A stretch of 64,000 bases of DNA from Epilithonimonas caeni DSM 17710 (GCF_000426465.1 NZ_KE384527.1:1-64000); one strand, 5' to 3'; counted from the first letter of the stretch, positions 16,980 through 26,601 are shown. Notes: generated by a model not told the origin, from the letters alone. Numbers and translations are program-made.

Positions 16980-17917
16980 ATTCTTGTGTTATAGCCTAAT
17001 ATTGAGTTTTGTTGTTCGGTAAATTCAAAGTATTCTTTTTCCTGAGAAAGTAAAATAGTCGTTTCTATCTCTACTTCAATCGGGAAAAAGTATTCATAAA
17101 ATAGGTCAACAAACCTTTTCATCGCTCCATTGTGGATATATTCTGAGAAATTGGAATTTTCCAAAGGTCCAATCTGAAGATTGAAATGGCTGGAATAATC
17201 ATCGTAACTGTTTCCCGTAATAAGTTCCAATCCCAATCTGGACTCTCCCAGATGGATGCTCTGGTCTTCATCCCTGTATTTCTGATAGCCTTTATTATTG
17301 ATGCTAACTTTTTCCTCAATCAAAGAAGAAAGTATTTGACAAGCTAAGTCTACATCTCCAACAATCTTGTACGCATAAGGAAGAATTCGGATAAATTTCG
17401 AAACTAGAATTGATGGTAAATCCCTACTTATTCCCCAAAAATCATAGAACATCTCGGGAACCAAAAAGCCATTGAGGTCTGATAAAAAATCCTGCTCGAA
17501 TCTCTCTATTTCAACACCATAACTGAATATTTCGTTTTCAAATGGTTGAAAAAATAATCTCCCAGCTTTCTGTTGTTTTTTCTGAATCTGATATTCGCGA
17601 ATCATTCCATCGACATCTTTTTCCGGTGCATCGTTTCTCGCTACATGAATCATATTTTCCGGCAACATATCGTAAAAACCGTCTCTTGAAAGCTCAAGCT
17701 TCAGCATTTGAGTTGCATCCAAATCATAATCGGCAACATCAGCATCCAAAACATCAAACCGAAACGCTCTTGAAAACTGGCCTTGTTTCGAGATTACATA
17801 TTGCAACTCATCAATATCTTTGTTTTTGAGGAGATTGTTTACGATAACTTCGGCTCTGATGTCGTGTTTCAGAGAAGTGATCTGTTTTGCAAGGTTATTG
17901 AGTTTTTCCATCGTCAT
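16976..17917 (-). CDS. tssG: TssG, baseplate subunit
   Basis: The 313-aa protein contains the TssG signature near its C-terminus: RLGLELITGNSYDDYSSHF followed by LQIGPL, equivalent to the LG-x-x-DxxxxFRxxxGPL motif of classical TssG. The N-terminal part (LKHDIRAEVIVNNLLKN, QGQFSRAFRFDVLDADV) also fits. TssG with two TssF and TssE forms the baseplate wedge. Its start (ATGACGATGG) overlaps the stop of the lipoprotein gene (TAATG), and its own stop overlaps tssN. Confidence 0.8.
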   Translation of the reverse strand: MTMEKLNNLAKQITSLKHDIRAEVIVNNLLKNKDIDELQYVISKQGQFSRAFRFDVLDADVADYDLDATQMLKLELSRDGFYDMLPENMIHVARNDAPEKDVDGMIREYQIQKKQQKAGRLFFQPFENEIFSYGVEIERFEQDFLSDLNGFLVPEMFYDFWGISRDLPSILVSKFIRILPYAYKIVGDVDLACQILSSLIEEKVSINNKGYQKYRDEDQSIHLGESRLGLELITGNSYDDYSSHFNLQIGPLENSNFSEYIHNGAMKRFVDLFYEYFFPIEVEIETTILLSQEKEYFEFTEQQNSILGYNTRI

Positions 17918-18564
17918 TAATTTTTAGGTTTCAATCTTCCGGCTGCAACATATCTCAGTTGGAAATATTCATCATTGAAATCATAAATGTTGAGTCCGGT
18001 CGCTGTACAAGCCAAAACCCTATCGTTATGAAGATAAATTCCCACATCAGAAATCGGATGCGTTTTATCATATCTAAAGAATAAAATGTCGCCTTCATTC
18101 AAAAAAGTTCTTCCTGTAAAAAGCTGAATCGCTTTTGAACGGAAAATCCCATCCGGCGTTTTCTGAAAAGTTTCGCCGTAAACATCACTATATAGAGACT
18201 GCACAAAATAGGAACAGTCAACGCCCTTATTTTCTTCCAAAGACTGCTTTTTGTAGGGTGTTCCAATCCAACGGTCGATGTAAGAATAGAGTTTGTAATT
18301 GGTCACTTCCTTCGGCATCACTTCCATTATGATGGAATATTTTTCCTTAATCCTAAGTTCATCGTCGCTCAGTTTCTCAATATTATCATCTACATTGGAA
18401 TACTGTTTATCAACATTAGCTTTGGTTCCGTTTGCAGAATCCGCATACGAATCAGAAGAGAAATTGTAAGGAATTTCCTTGATGTATTTTTTACTGTTGC
18501 AGGAAACCAGGGCTAAACCCAATAACACACAACAAGCAATATGATTGTAATTCAAATTTTTCAT
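17917..18564 (-). CDS. NlpC/P60-fold lipoprotein of the T6SS, probable pseudoenzyme
   Basis: Residues 1-21 are a lipoprotein signal with the lipobox LVSC (Cys22). An NlpC/P60 domain fills residues 95-212: the catalytic cysteine is kept in GVDCSYF (Cys117), and GDILFF is the usual strand. However, both catalytic histidine positions are changed: the family motif SHVGIY reads SDVGIY (Asp173), and the FIHAS position reads VLACT (Ala185). The fold is therefore probably kept for binding and not for peptide cleavage. Its lipid anchor would place it in the outer membrane, where it could take the place of the TssJ lipoprotein. It may be what is called TssQ, though I am not sure. It is translationally coupled to tssG. 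Confidence 0.82.
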   Translation of the reverse strand: MKNLNYNHIACCVLLGLALVSCNSKKYIKEIPYNFSSDSYADSANGTKANVDKQYSNVDDNIEKLSDDELRIKEKYSIIMEVMPKEVTNYKLYSYIDRWIGTPYKKQSLEENKGVDCSYFVQSLYSDVYGETFQKTPDGIFRSKAIQLFTGRTFLNEGDILFFRYDKTHPISDVGIYLHNDRVLACTATGLNIYDFNDEYFQLRYVAAGRLKPKN

Positions 18565-18594
18565 CTCAAGTGTTTTTATGAAATCCTTACTTTC

Positions 18595-21066
18595 CTACAA
18601 TTTCGTCCAAACCAGTTCATTTTCTTTCAAGGAAACCTCGATGTCGTCGCCGTCTTTAAATTCTCCTGCAACGATCTTTTTGGCTAAAGGTCTTCTCAAT
18701 CTTCCTCTGATTACGCCTTTCAATGGTCTTGCTCCGTATTTGATGTCGTAACCTTCCATGGAAAGGAATTCTTTGGCTTCCTGAGTGATATTCAAATTGA
18801 TATTAAGTCCTTTTGCCAAGTCTAAAAGTTCTTTCTTTAAATGGATTTCGAAGATTTTGAGTGCGTTATCTTTGCTTATTGGCGCAAAAGGAATTGTCTC
18901 CGTCAACCTTCCCAAAAATTCGGGACGAAAGAAACGACTCATCATTTCCAATAGTTTTGACGATTGCGGAATTTCCCCTTTTCCGAAAGATTCAACAATA
19001 AACTCGGAACCGATATTGGAAGTGAAAAGAATGATCGCATTAGAAAAATCACCTTCTTTCCCTAATCTGTCGTGCAATTTTCCTTCGTCCATAATCTGAA
19101 GAAAAACATCGAAAACCGAAGTATGTGCTTTCTCTATTTCATCAAAAAGAACAATTGAATATGGCTTTTGTCTGATTTTATTTACCAAAAGTCCACCTTC
19201 TTCATACCCGACATATCCCGGAGGCGCGCCGTAAAGCAACGCGGCGGAATGTTCTTCCTTAAACTCCGACATATCGAAACGGATAATGGCATTTTCATCC
19301 TGAAAAAGAAACTCCGCCAAAGATTTCGCAAGTTCCGTCTTTCCGGTTCCGGTTGGTCCGAGGAAAAAGAACGAACCAATCGGTTGTCCTGCTTTACTCA
19401 ATCCTGAACGTGTTTCCAGAACAGCTTCCGAAACAATCGTAATCGCATGGTCTTGTCCCACAACTCTTTTCGCAAGAACGCCTTCCATCTCATTAAGTCT
19501 CTGCTTTTCTTCTTCTTTAAGCTTACCAATCGGGATATTTGTCTTTTGCGAAATAATCAAAGCCAAATCGAAATCGGTAATATGGGTTCTTTTTTCCTGA
19601 GCAATGTTTTCAGTTTTCTCTATGAGAATTCTGGCAAAGCTCAACAATTCGTCGGTATCTTTAAACTCAGGAAGTTCGTTTTCTTCCTCGCCGGAATCGG
19701 CTGTACTAATAAGATATTTTGTTTTCTCAACCAAATCTTTCAAAAGCCAGTCGGCGTGCATTCTTCGTTCTTCTTCGAGATAATTATTGGTATTGTCTTC
19801 GAGGTGAATAATCCTTGTCACGAGATGATTTCTTTCCTTTAAGAAAGATTCTCCGGCAGTTTTCAGAACGGACATCGTGTGGTCAATCAAATCAATCGCA
19901 GAAGCTGGAAGGCTTTTTTCCTTCATATACCTTTGAGAAAGACGAATAGCCTCTTTCATGGTCTGGTCATCGATACTGATTTTATGATGGATCTGATAAT
20001 CTTCCAAGGTTTGCTTCAACATCCTGAAATGGATTTCGTCCGTGCTTTCCTCTAATTTCAGAAGTTCGAACATTCCTGCAAGACCTTGTTCTTTTTCAAT
20101 TTTCTTGGTATATTCTTCAATGGTGGAAGTTGCAATCAAGGTAAGACCATTGGAAAGCTCACTTTTCAAAAGATTCACAATCCCGGAATCTGAACCGTGA
20201 CTTCCGAATAAAGAATGGATTTCTTCAATAATCAGAACAGATTTTGGAATCGCTTTCAGTTCCTGAGCGATATTTTTGATGCGGTCTTCGATTTCCCCTT
20301 TGTACGAAGCTCCGGCAATCAGTGCTCCCATATCAAGTTCAAAAACTTCCAGTCCACTCAGGATATCGGGAATTTGTTTTAATAAAACTTTTTGCACGAA
20401 ACCTTCGATAAGAGCTGTTTTACCAACACCGTGGTCACCGATAATCAACACATTTTGTTTGCTGTACCTGCAAAGAATCTCCGTGATTTTGTTGATTTCC
20501 GTGTCTCTTCCGACAAGAAGTTCTTTCTTGTTTTTTTTCTTGATCTTATCCTTCGTATTGATGCAATATTTTTGTATAAAGCCTTTACTTGCTTTTTTGG
20601 TCGTTTCTACTGTCCCTTCCATATTATCTTCCCCAAAAGAGGATACATCTTTCAATAGTTCATTCCTTGTAACCGGAAAGGTTTTCATCTGGTCAAAACT
20701 GAAAGCTACACCAGGCGAACTGATTGCCGTCATTACAGCGAAAAGTGATATCTCATGCTCGGCTAGAATTTCTCTTATCTGGTCTGCTTCCGCGAAAATC
20801 TCATCGATAACCTCATCTGGCTCGCAAGAATATCTGTTGGGAGATTTTGGCAGTTCTTCGATACGGACATCCGCCCATTCTTCGAGATAAAAGACATCAA
20901 CGCCAAGATTTTCCAGATGTTTTAATAGAGACAAATCCCGGTTGAGCATTGCTTTGATCAAATGTGCGCCTGTAAAAGCGGCATTGAGATTTTCCCGACC
21001 TATTTTCTGTGCAATATTGAGCGCTTTTGTAACTTCCTGGCTGTAGGTAATTTCTTCCTGGTTCAT
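18595..21066 (-). CDS. tssH: TssH / ClpV, sheath-disassembly AAA+ ATPase
   Basis: The 823-aa protein is a Clp/Hsp100 ATPase with an N-terminal ClpN region (about residues 1-140). The first AAA+ module has Walker A GDHGVGKT (210-217) and LIIEEIHSLFG. A middle coiled-coil region follows, then a second AAA+ module with GPTGTGKT (about 570), MSEFKEEHSAALLYGAPPGY and ILFTSNIGSE. The C-terminal ClpB D2-small domain is complete (GYDIKYGARPLKGVIR). In T6SS it unfolds contracted TssB-TssC sheath so that subunits are reused. Genomic position with tss genes argues for ClpV over general ClpB. It follows the PKD protein by 22 bases. Confidence 0.93.
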   Translation of the reverse strand: MNQEEITYSQEVTKALNIAQKIGRENLNAAFTGAHLIKAMLNRDLSLLKHLENLGVDVFYLEEWADVRIEELPKSPNRYSCEPDEVIDEIFAEADQIREILAEHEISLFAVMTAISSPGVAFSFDQMKTFPVTRNELLKDVSSFGEDNMEGTVETTKKASKGFIQKYCINTKDKIKKKNKKELLVGRDTEINKITEILCRYSKQNVLIIGDHGVGKTALIEGFVQKVLLKQIPDILSGLEVFELDMGALIAGASYKGEIEDRIKNIAQELKAIPKSVLIIEEIHSLFGSHGSDSGIVNLLKSELSNGLTLIATSTIEEYTKKIEKEQGLAGMFELLKLEESTDEIHFRMLKQTLEDYQIHHKISIDDQTMKEAIRLSQRYMKEKSLPASAIDLIDHTMSVLKTAGESFLKERNHLVTRIIHLEDNTNNYLEEERRMHADWLLKDLVEKTKYLISTADSGEEENELPEFKDTDELLSFARILIEKTENIAQEKRTHITDFDLALIISQKTNIPIGKLKEEEKQRLNEMEGVLAKRVVGQDHAITIVSEAVLETRSGLSKAGQPIGSFFFLGPTGTGKTELAKSLAEFLFQDENAIIRFDMSEFKEEHSAALLYGAPPGYVGYEEGGLLVNKIRQKPYSIVLFDEIEKAHTSVFDVFLQIMDEGKLHDRLGKEGDFSNAIILFTSNIGSEFIVESFGKGEIPQSSKLLEMMSRFFRPEFLGRLTETIPFAPISKDNALKIFEIHLKKELLDLAKGLNINLNITQEAKEFLSMEGYDIKYGARPLKGVIRGRLRRPLAKKIVAGEFKDGDDIEVSLKENELVWTKL

Positions 21067-21088
21067 TGTGGTTATTTGTGTTTTATTA

Positions 21089-22153
21089 TTATTCTTTCAT
21101 CCAGATCAGGTATTTCTTTACTTTATATTGAATGTTAAAGTTTTGAATGCAGTTTTTTTGATCTTTATTAACTCTAAGGGCAGTGATCTTTATTTTCTTC
21201 CCGGCAATTGACTGGCAAAACTGGTCAAAAGGAATCAGTCTGTTATCATTAACAACAACCGGAATATCATACTTTCCGCAGAGATAATCCTTGAAATCAT
21301 CTTTTGTCTTGAGTTGCGCTGCGACCTGATTGAATAATAATTGGAGTTGCTCATTGGAAATTTCGGGAGCTTTGTTTTCTACAGAAATAGAATCCTTTTT
21401 CGATCTAGATTTTGGAGAAACCGGGATATACTGCAGCATATCTACCAACGGGTCTTTCTGGGCAGTTCCTACAGGAAGGGAAAAAGCAACATGAGGTTTC
21501 TCAAACTCGTAGGATTTTATATCGATTTTCTGTTTGGCTTTAATTGTTTTCGGCGCTACATAAATTGTTTTAACGGCAGTATGCTCTACATCGCCATTTA
21601 CAATTAGCGTGATTTTCTTTTCACCAACCGATTTGAACTTGTAAGATGGGTTCCTTTCTAAAGCGTCTGTACCTCCATTTTCACCAAAACTCCACTCCCA
21701 GGATTCTCCATCTTCTTTATCTGCATCGAATGAAATCAGTTCTCCAACGGTAACAACATTTGGACTTTTGATAATAGGCAAATAGCCGGTTTGCTGGCTT
21801 ATGCTGGAAATTGTGATCAGTTTTTCATGCACACAATTTCCATTTATCTTCAGTCTAACAATATAGTCTCCAGGTCTTTTATATCGGTGAAGTGTTCTTT
21901 GTCTGAAATCCACAAGTGTACTGTCTCCAAAATCCCATTCCCAGGATCTAGCGCCTTCTGTATTGTCATAAAATTCCACAACCCGGTTAGTCAAAAATTC
22001 ATCCGAATGAATTATGAATTTCGCATTCTCACAATCAATATGTCGTGTATATTGAAAGGAGAAAACGATCAAACTTAATAATAAGAGAATCCCCAAACTT
22101 AGATAAACTTTGGGATCAATATTGGGAAAAAATCCGGTAGTAGTTTTCTTCAT
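21089..22153 (-). CDS. Membrane-anchored tandem PKD-domain T6SSiii protein
   Basis: I start the gene at the ATG at 22153 (MKKTTTGFF), 354 aa. Two in-frame ATGs further up (22171 and 22195) lie at or inside the promoter, so they should not be in the mRNA. One transmembrane helix (about residues 17-35) is followed by a large periplasmic part with two PKD domains (about 60-120, signature SWEWDFGDST, and about 135-205, signature SWEWSFGENG). A proline-rich linker and a C-terminal domain of about 110 residues follow. PKD domains usually mediate protein or glycan contacts outside the cytoplasm. As first gene of the operon it is a good candidate for a T6SSiii membrane-complex protein, possibly of the TssP class; I cannot assign the letter with confidence. 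Confidence 0.8.
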   Translation of the reverse strand: MKKTTTGFFPNIDPKVYLSLGILLLLSLIVFSFQYTRHIDCENAKFIIHSDEFLTNRVVEFYDNTEGARSWEWDFGDSTLVDFRQRTLHRYKRPGDYIVRLKINGNCVHEKLITISSISQQTGYLPIIKSPNVVTVGELISFDADKEDGESWEWSFGENGGTDALERNPSYKFKSVGEKKITLIVNGDVEHTAVKTIYVAPKTIKAKQKIDIKSYEFEKPHVAFSLPVGTAQKDPLVDMLQYIPVSPKSRSKKDSISVENKAPEISNEQLQLLFNQVAAQLKTKDDFKDYLCGKYDIPVVVNDNRLIPFDQFCQSIAGKKIKITALRVNKDQKNCIQNFNIQYKVKKYLIWMKE

Positions 22154-22173
22154 TTTAGCATTTGTGTTCATTA

Positions 22174-22204
22174 CAAATATAACTACATTCCGCATTTATA
22201 CAAA
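22174..22204 (-). promoter_or_regulatory. Bacteroidota promoter of the T6SS structural operon
   Basis: On the minus strand TTTG (22204-22201), a spacer of exactly 19 bases and TATATTTG (22181-22174) match TTTG-N19-TAnnTTTG perfectly. The start of transcription would fall near 22167, which excludes the two upstream ATG codons of the PKD gene. Confidence 0.82.
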
Positions 22205-22593
22205 CGTTTAACCCACTAGAAAAAAGGGTCAAGGCTTTGATACACTTTTGATTTTAAAAAAATAATGATGGTTGATTTTAAAAAATATTTAAATAAATCA
22301 TTATTTATTTAAATATGATGAGAATATTTTGATTATGATTCTATATTTTTTTTATAAAAAAATCATTAAAATTTAAATTAGAAATTAAATTTTTGTTGAA
22401 CTAACCCTGGAACACTCGAAATCCCAATATTTTTTTCTCAAAATATCTCTCCAAATCCAAACTTTTCAAGTCATATAACTATTTAACTAAAAATGAGGTA
22501 TCAAACTTTTAAAAATACAATTTCCCTATCCTATTGTCTCAATAAAAACATTTTAACCAAGACAAACCAATCATATACTTAAAAAAAGACCAC
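22205..22593. other. AT-rich intergenic region upstream of the T6SS promoter
   Basis: About 390 bases with no convincing reading frame, between the end of the antiporter gene and the T6SS promoter. Runs of A and T with imperfect ATTTAAATA-like palindromes near 22275-22400 could bind regulators, but I see no defined operator and no clear hairpin terminator for the antiporter. Confidence 0.65.
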
Positions 22594-24177
22594 TCAGATC
22601 ATCCTCAACCGTTCCTCCTCCAGATCGATCTGGAACAATTGCTGACGAATGATCTCCTCGCTTATCTTTTGGTCTTTATTCAGCTCGGTAAGGTATTCGC
22701 GCTGGACTTCCAGCATTTCGATAAAAATCGCTTTCGTCCGCTCATTCATCCAGCTATCGTCCGCTGCTTTCGCACGTTCTTCCCAATGTCTTAAAAATAT
22801 TTCCAGACCAGCATGGTCCTTCAGTTCGTTCTCATACTTGGATCTCAGGAATTGGTGAATATGCTGTTTTAGCTCTTTTTTAATTTTCCGTTTGGTTAAC
22901 TGTTCATCCTGTTCAGCATAAATATCATCAAAAAATCCGGTCCGTTTTATAATATATGGCAAAGTAAGGCCCTGGACCAATAGTGTAAGCAAGATAACAA
23001 CAAATGTGATGAACAATATCAAATTCCGGTACGGAAAAGCCTGCCCATTGCCCAATGTTACCGGAATCGCCAAAGCCGCCGCCAACGAAACAACACCCCG
23101 CATTCCCGTCCAGCCCAACAATAGGGGCATCATCCATCGTCTCGTTCTGGAAGAAGCGTGAGGCTGTACACCTGGCCTGAAAATTAAAGTGGCGATGAGT
23201 GCCGCATAAGAACTTATCATCCTTGCCGCTATAAGAATCGCAGTTACCAAAACACCATAACCTATAGCTGTCTCCAGCGGGATGCGATCCTCGCGAAGCC
23301 CGTCTGTGATCTCGGGAAGCTCCAAACCTATGATCAGAAAAACAACGCCGTTCAAAATAAATATCAAACTCTCCCAAACGCTATATGCATGGATCCTGCT
23401 GGTGCTATTCAAAAACTTCAGCCTCCTTGCGGACATGAACAATCCACCACTCACAACCGCCATCACCCCAGAGCTGTGGAACTGCTCTGCGACCCAGTAC
23501 ATCAGATAAGGTTCTATGATCGTAAGTGCAATATCGGAAGGTGCATCCGTAGGAAGAAGTTTATGGGCCTGAACAAACAACCATGCCAGAAGCAAACCCA
23601 CCCCAGCACCACCAATAACCATCCAAAAGAAACTCAATGCCGCATCCTCCCAAACGAACCGGCCAGTACCGACCGCCACCAAAGCAAAACGGAAGATGAT
23701 CAATGATGAAGCATCATTCAAAAGGCTCTCGCCCTCCAAGATCGTAGATAACGACCTTGGTATCCTCACAAATCTTGTGATAGCCCCGGTACTTACGGCA
23801 TCCGGCGGAGAAACAATCCCTCCAAGCAAAAATCCCAAGGCGACCGTAAATCCCGGGATAAAATGATCAGCAACCAATGCTACTGATAATGCGGTAAAAA
23901 AAACCACGAGGAATGCAAAACTCCCGATGATGCGCCACCATTTCTTCATCTCTTTGAATGAGATCTTCCAGGCGGCCTCGAAAAGCAATGGCGGGAGGAA
24001 GATAAAAAAGATAAGGTCCGGGTCTATCCTGATAACCGGCAATCCCGGGATGAAGCTTATCAACAATCCCCCAATAACCAATAATACCGGGTAAGCGATC
24101 TTGAGTCTGGCAGCCCACATATTAAGTAGGACGATCATGGCGACCATCGCCAAAAAAAAGGGTAAAATACTATGCAT
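22594..24177 (-). CDS. Na+/H+ antiporter, CPA1 family
   Basis: The start is placed at the ATG at 24177 (MHSILPFFLAM), 527 aa; the extra 11 residues of the longest frame are charged and precede a hydrophobic start. About 12 transmembrane segments fill residues 1-410. The ion-translocation motif GGIVSPPDAVSTGAITR and the following EGESLLNDASSLIIFR identify the CPA1 (NhaP/NHE-like) family, which exchanges Na+ or K+ for protons across the inner membrane. A cytoplasmic helical tail of about 115 residues (KRKIKKELKQHIHQFL onward) is typical of bacterial members. A minus-strand TATTTTTG element at 24206-24199 could be its -7 box. Confidence 0.92.
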   Translation of the reverse strand: MHSILPFFLAMVAMIVLLNMWAARLKIAYPVLLVIGGLLISFIPGLPVIRIDPDLIFFIFLPPLLFEAAWKISFKEMKKWWRIIGSFAFLVVFFTALSVALVADHFIPGFTVALGFLLGGIVSPPDAVSTGAITRFVRIPRSLSTILEGESLLNDASSLIIFRFALVAVGTGRFVWEDAALSFFWMVIGGAGVGLLLAWLFVQAHKLLPTDAPSDIALTIIEPYLMYWVAEQFHSSGVMAVVSGGLFMSARRLKFLNSTSRIHAYSVWESLIFILNGVVFLIIGLELPEITDGLREDRIPLETAIGYGVLVTAILIAARMISSYAALIATLIFRPGVQPHASSRTRRWMMPLLLGWTGMRGVVSLAAALAIPVTLGNGQAFPYRNLILFITFVVILLTLLVQGLTLPYIIKRTGFFDDIYAEQDEQLTKRKIKKELKQHIHQFLRSKYENELKDHAGLEIFLRHWEERAKAADDSWMNERTKAIFIEMLEVQREYLTELNKDQKISEEIIRQQLFQIDLEEERLRMI

Positions 24178-24517
24178 TTGATCTTTGTGTCTAATACACA
24201 AAAATAACAATTAGAATGACTTATTGATACCATAACCTTCAGAGGTTAAGAAAACCATGACATCCATCATATGGAATTATTGATTCCACAATAATTTAAC
24301 TTTTTTTATACAATATCAAAAACATCAACACTGATTTTCATCATCATTTAACGACCTAACAAATATCATCTCTGTTTTTTCATTAATCTTTGATGCAAAA
24401 GCAATATTTATTGATAAAAAAATAATTCGTTAAAAGACAAAATCAATAAGCATTATTTAATTTATTTATCAATTTATCAATCGGGGCACAGAATAAGATT
24501 TTTGTCATTTCAAAAAA
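24178..24517. other. Divergent intergenic region between antiporter and yceI
   Basis: About 340 bases of A+T-rich DNA separate divergent genes. It holds the 5' side of the antiporter (possible -7 box at 24199-24206, minus strand) and leads into the yceI promoter at its right end. No reading frame with coding character or stable hairpin was recognised. Confidence 0.6.
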
Positions 24518-24549
24518 TTGGCTTTATCTTTATTATCATCATACCTTTG
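24518..24549 (+). promoter_or_regulatory. Promoter upstream of the YceI-porin operon
   Basis: TTG (24518-24520) and TACCTTTG (24542-24549) fit the Bacteroidota consensus with a 21-base spacer, inside the usual range. The start of transcription would be near 24556, about 45 bases before the yceI ATG. Confidence 0.6.
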
Positions 24550-24599
24550 ACCTATCAAAACTGAATAATACACAATTACAACAATTAAATCTTATCAAA

Positions 24600-25145
24600 A
24601 TGAAAACAACGAAAAATCTAATTAAAACTGTTTTAACATTTGGCGTTCTATTGATGACCCAATTGACAAATGCGCAAAAATTATCAATACAAAGCTCTAA
24701 TATCAAAATAGATGGCACTTCTACATTACATGCATGGGACATGACATCCAAACAATCTGTATTCTCTGGAACAGTGGCCGGAAATGCCATTACAAATGTA
24801 AGATTTGTCATGAAAGCCACCTCATTGAAAAGCAAAGAATCCGGACTGGACAAAAATGCCTACAAAGCGTTGAACACAGAAAAATACCCGGACATTGTTT
24901 TTACCACAAGCTCTATCCCAACCAGCGGGACCGCAACGATCACAGGAAACCTTACGATCACAAATGCCACAAAAGAAGTAAAGATCCCAGTGACAGTAAC
25001 CAAAAACGGAGATACGTACAATATCAAGGGAAGCACCAAGATCAAAATGACAGCCTTTGGCGTTACGCCTCCAAAATTGATGATGGGGACCATCAAAACC
25101 GGTGACGACCTAACCATCACGATCAATGTTACCGCAACCAATTAA
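24600..25145 (+). CDS. YceI-family periplasmic lipid-binding protein
   Basis: The 181-aa protein has a signal peptide ending LTNAQ (about residue 26). The mature part is a YceI-like lipocalin-type barrel with the family opening SSNIKIDGTSTLHAWDMTS, then LKSKESGLDKNAYKALNTEKYPDIVFTTSS, and a closing FGVTPPKLMMGTIKTGDDLTITINV. YceI proteins bind isoprenoid or other hydrophobic ligands in the periplasm; their physiological role is mostly unknown. The porin-like gene follows 28 bases downstream and a second YceI gene lies beyond it, so the three probably act together at the outer membrane. Confidence 0.9.
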   Translation: MKTTKNLIKTVLTFGVLLMTQLTNAQKLSIQSSNIKIDGTSTLHAWDMTSKQSVFSGTVAGNAITNVRFVMKATSLKSKESGLDKNAYKALNTEKYPDIVFTTSSIPTSGTATITGNLTITNATKEVKIPVTVTKNGDTYNIKGSTKIKMTAFGVTPPKLMMGTIKTGDDLTITINVTATN

Positions 25146-25173
25146 TTATTAAACTATTAAATATTCTGTTATC

Positions 25174-26460
25174 ATGAAAAGAAATCTATTAAAAGCCAGC
25201 TTCATCGCAGCTTTACTAACAGCAACATTTGGACAAGCACAGGAAGGCAAACTGGACAACCTAAAACCAAGAGACAAAACCGGATTGACGGTCTTTGAAA
25301 ACCCAAAAGATACAGTAACCACATTCGACCATCTAAGAGTGAAAGTCGGTGGTGCATTCGCACTGCAATTTCAAGCCATACAACACGAAAACAATGCGAC
25401 CCCTGTCCTGAATTCTGCAGGAGTGAACACGAATCAGCTTTTTGACATCGGAAACAACATCAACCTTCCAACCGCCAACCTAGACCTGGATGTGGCCTTG
25501 TATGACGGCGTGAATATGCACCTGAGAACATTCCTATCTTCAAGACACCACAATGAAACCTACGTAAAAGGTGGGTATCTGCAAGTCGACAAGCTGGACT
25601 TCATCAAAAAAGGATTCGCAGAGAACATCATGAAATATGCGACGATCAAAGTAGGGCAAGATCAGATCAACTATGGTGATGCGCAACTGAGAAGAAGTGA
25701 CAACGCCTATGCCATAATGAACCCTTTCGTTGGCAATTACCTGATGGATGCCTATGCTACTTTCCCTTTTGCAGAGGTCTACTACAGACGAAACGGTGTG
25801 ATCGTAATGGGTGGTATCACCAACGGAAGACTTAACCAAACGGCAACAGGCGGAACAAGTGCAGGAGTCTACGGAAAACTGGGCTATGACAAACAATTGA
25901 CAAACGACCTGAGAGTGAGACTGACAGGATCATTCTACAACATCGCGAGAGCATCAAGACTTGACTTCTACAACGGAGACAGGGCCGGATCAAGATATTA
26001 CTTTGTGATGGAAAACACGGCAGCCACATCTAAAGACCAAATGCGTTCCGGAATGGTTGACCCGGATTTCCAGAATACACTCAGAACTTTCATGATCAAC
26101 CCTTTTATCAAATACAAAGGACTGGAGTTCTTCGGAATCTTTGAATCTGCATCCGGACGCAACCTCACAGAAACTGAAAGAAGAACCTACAACCAATATG
26201 CGGCAGAACTTATCTACAGATTTGGAAGCACAGAAAATCTATACTTCGGTGGACGATACAATAAAGTGGATGGCAAACTGATCAGCGGAGATGACATCAG
26301 CGTTACCAGATACAACATCGGCGGAGGTTGGTTCATGACCAAAAACATCCTTACAAAATTAGAATACGTCAACCAGAAATATGACGGATATCCTGCGACA
26401 AACATCAAAAAAGATGGAAAATTCAACGGATTCGTGGCAGAAGCGGTGATTTCTTTCTAA
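25174..26460 (+). CDS. Outer-membrane beta-barrel porin-like protein
   Basis: The 428-aa protein has a signal peptide (MKRNLLKASFIAALLTATFGQAQ). The mature part is rich in aromatic residues, glycines and alternating strands typical of outer-membrane barrels (LRVKVGGAFALQFQAIQHE, VNMHLRTFLSSRHHNETYVKG, AEVYYRRNGVIVMGGITNGR), and it ends with a strand terminating in phenylalanine (GFVAEAVISF), the usual outer-membrane insertion signal. It resembles phosphate-selective (OprO/P-like) porins in outline, but the substrate cannot be told. It lies between two YceI genes and is closed by a terminator at 26475. Confidence 0.78.
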   Translation: MKRNLLKASFIAALLTATFGQAQEGKLDNLKPRDKTGLTVFENPKDTVTTFDHLRVKVGGAFALQFQAIQHENNATPVLNSAGVNTNQLFDIGNNINLPTANLDLDVALYDGVNMHLRTFLSSRHHNETYVKGGYLQVDKLDFIKKGFAENIMKYATIKVGQDQINYGDAQLRRSDNAYAIMNPFVGNYLMDAYATFPFAEVYYRRNGVIVMGGITNGRLNQTATGGTSAGVYGKLGYDKQLTNDLRVRLTGSFYNIARASRLDFYNGDRAGSRYYFVMENTAATSKDQMRSGMVDPDFQNTLRTFMINPFIKYKGLEFFGIFESASGRNLTETERRTYNQYAAELIYRFGSTENLYFGGRYNKVDGKLISGDDISVTRYNIGGGWFMTKNILTKLEYVNQKYDGYPATNIKKDGKFNGFVAEAVISF

Positions 26461-26474
26461 TCAGTTAACAGGAG

Positions 26475-26507
26475 CAGAGGAAGCTCAACGGTTTCCTCTG
26501 TTTTTTT
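26475..26507 (+). terminator. Intrinsic terminator after the porin gene
   Basis: CAGAGGAA (26475-26482) pairs with TTCCTCTG (26493-26500) and is followed by seven T residues. It starts 14 bases after the porin stop. Confidence 0.9.
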
Positions 26508-26601
26508 AAGAAACAAAATATGAGATCGTCGTAGAACTGCAAATGCAAACAACAGCGAAGTGTCCGCAATCCCCTATGACCTTAATAAAAAATACCTAGC
26601 T

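Noticed and set aside
20276-20890. Open frame of 204 codons on the plus strand opposite tssH
   Set aside because: It lies wholly inside the ClpV gene, on the other strand, with serine-rich low-information sequence.
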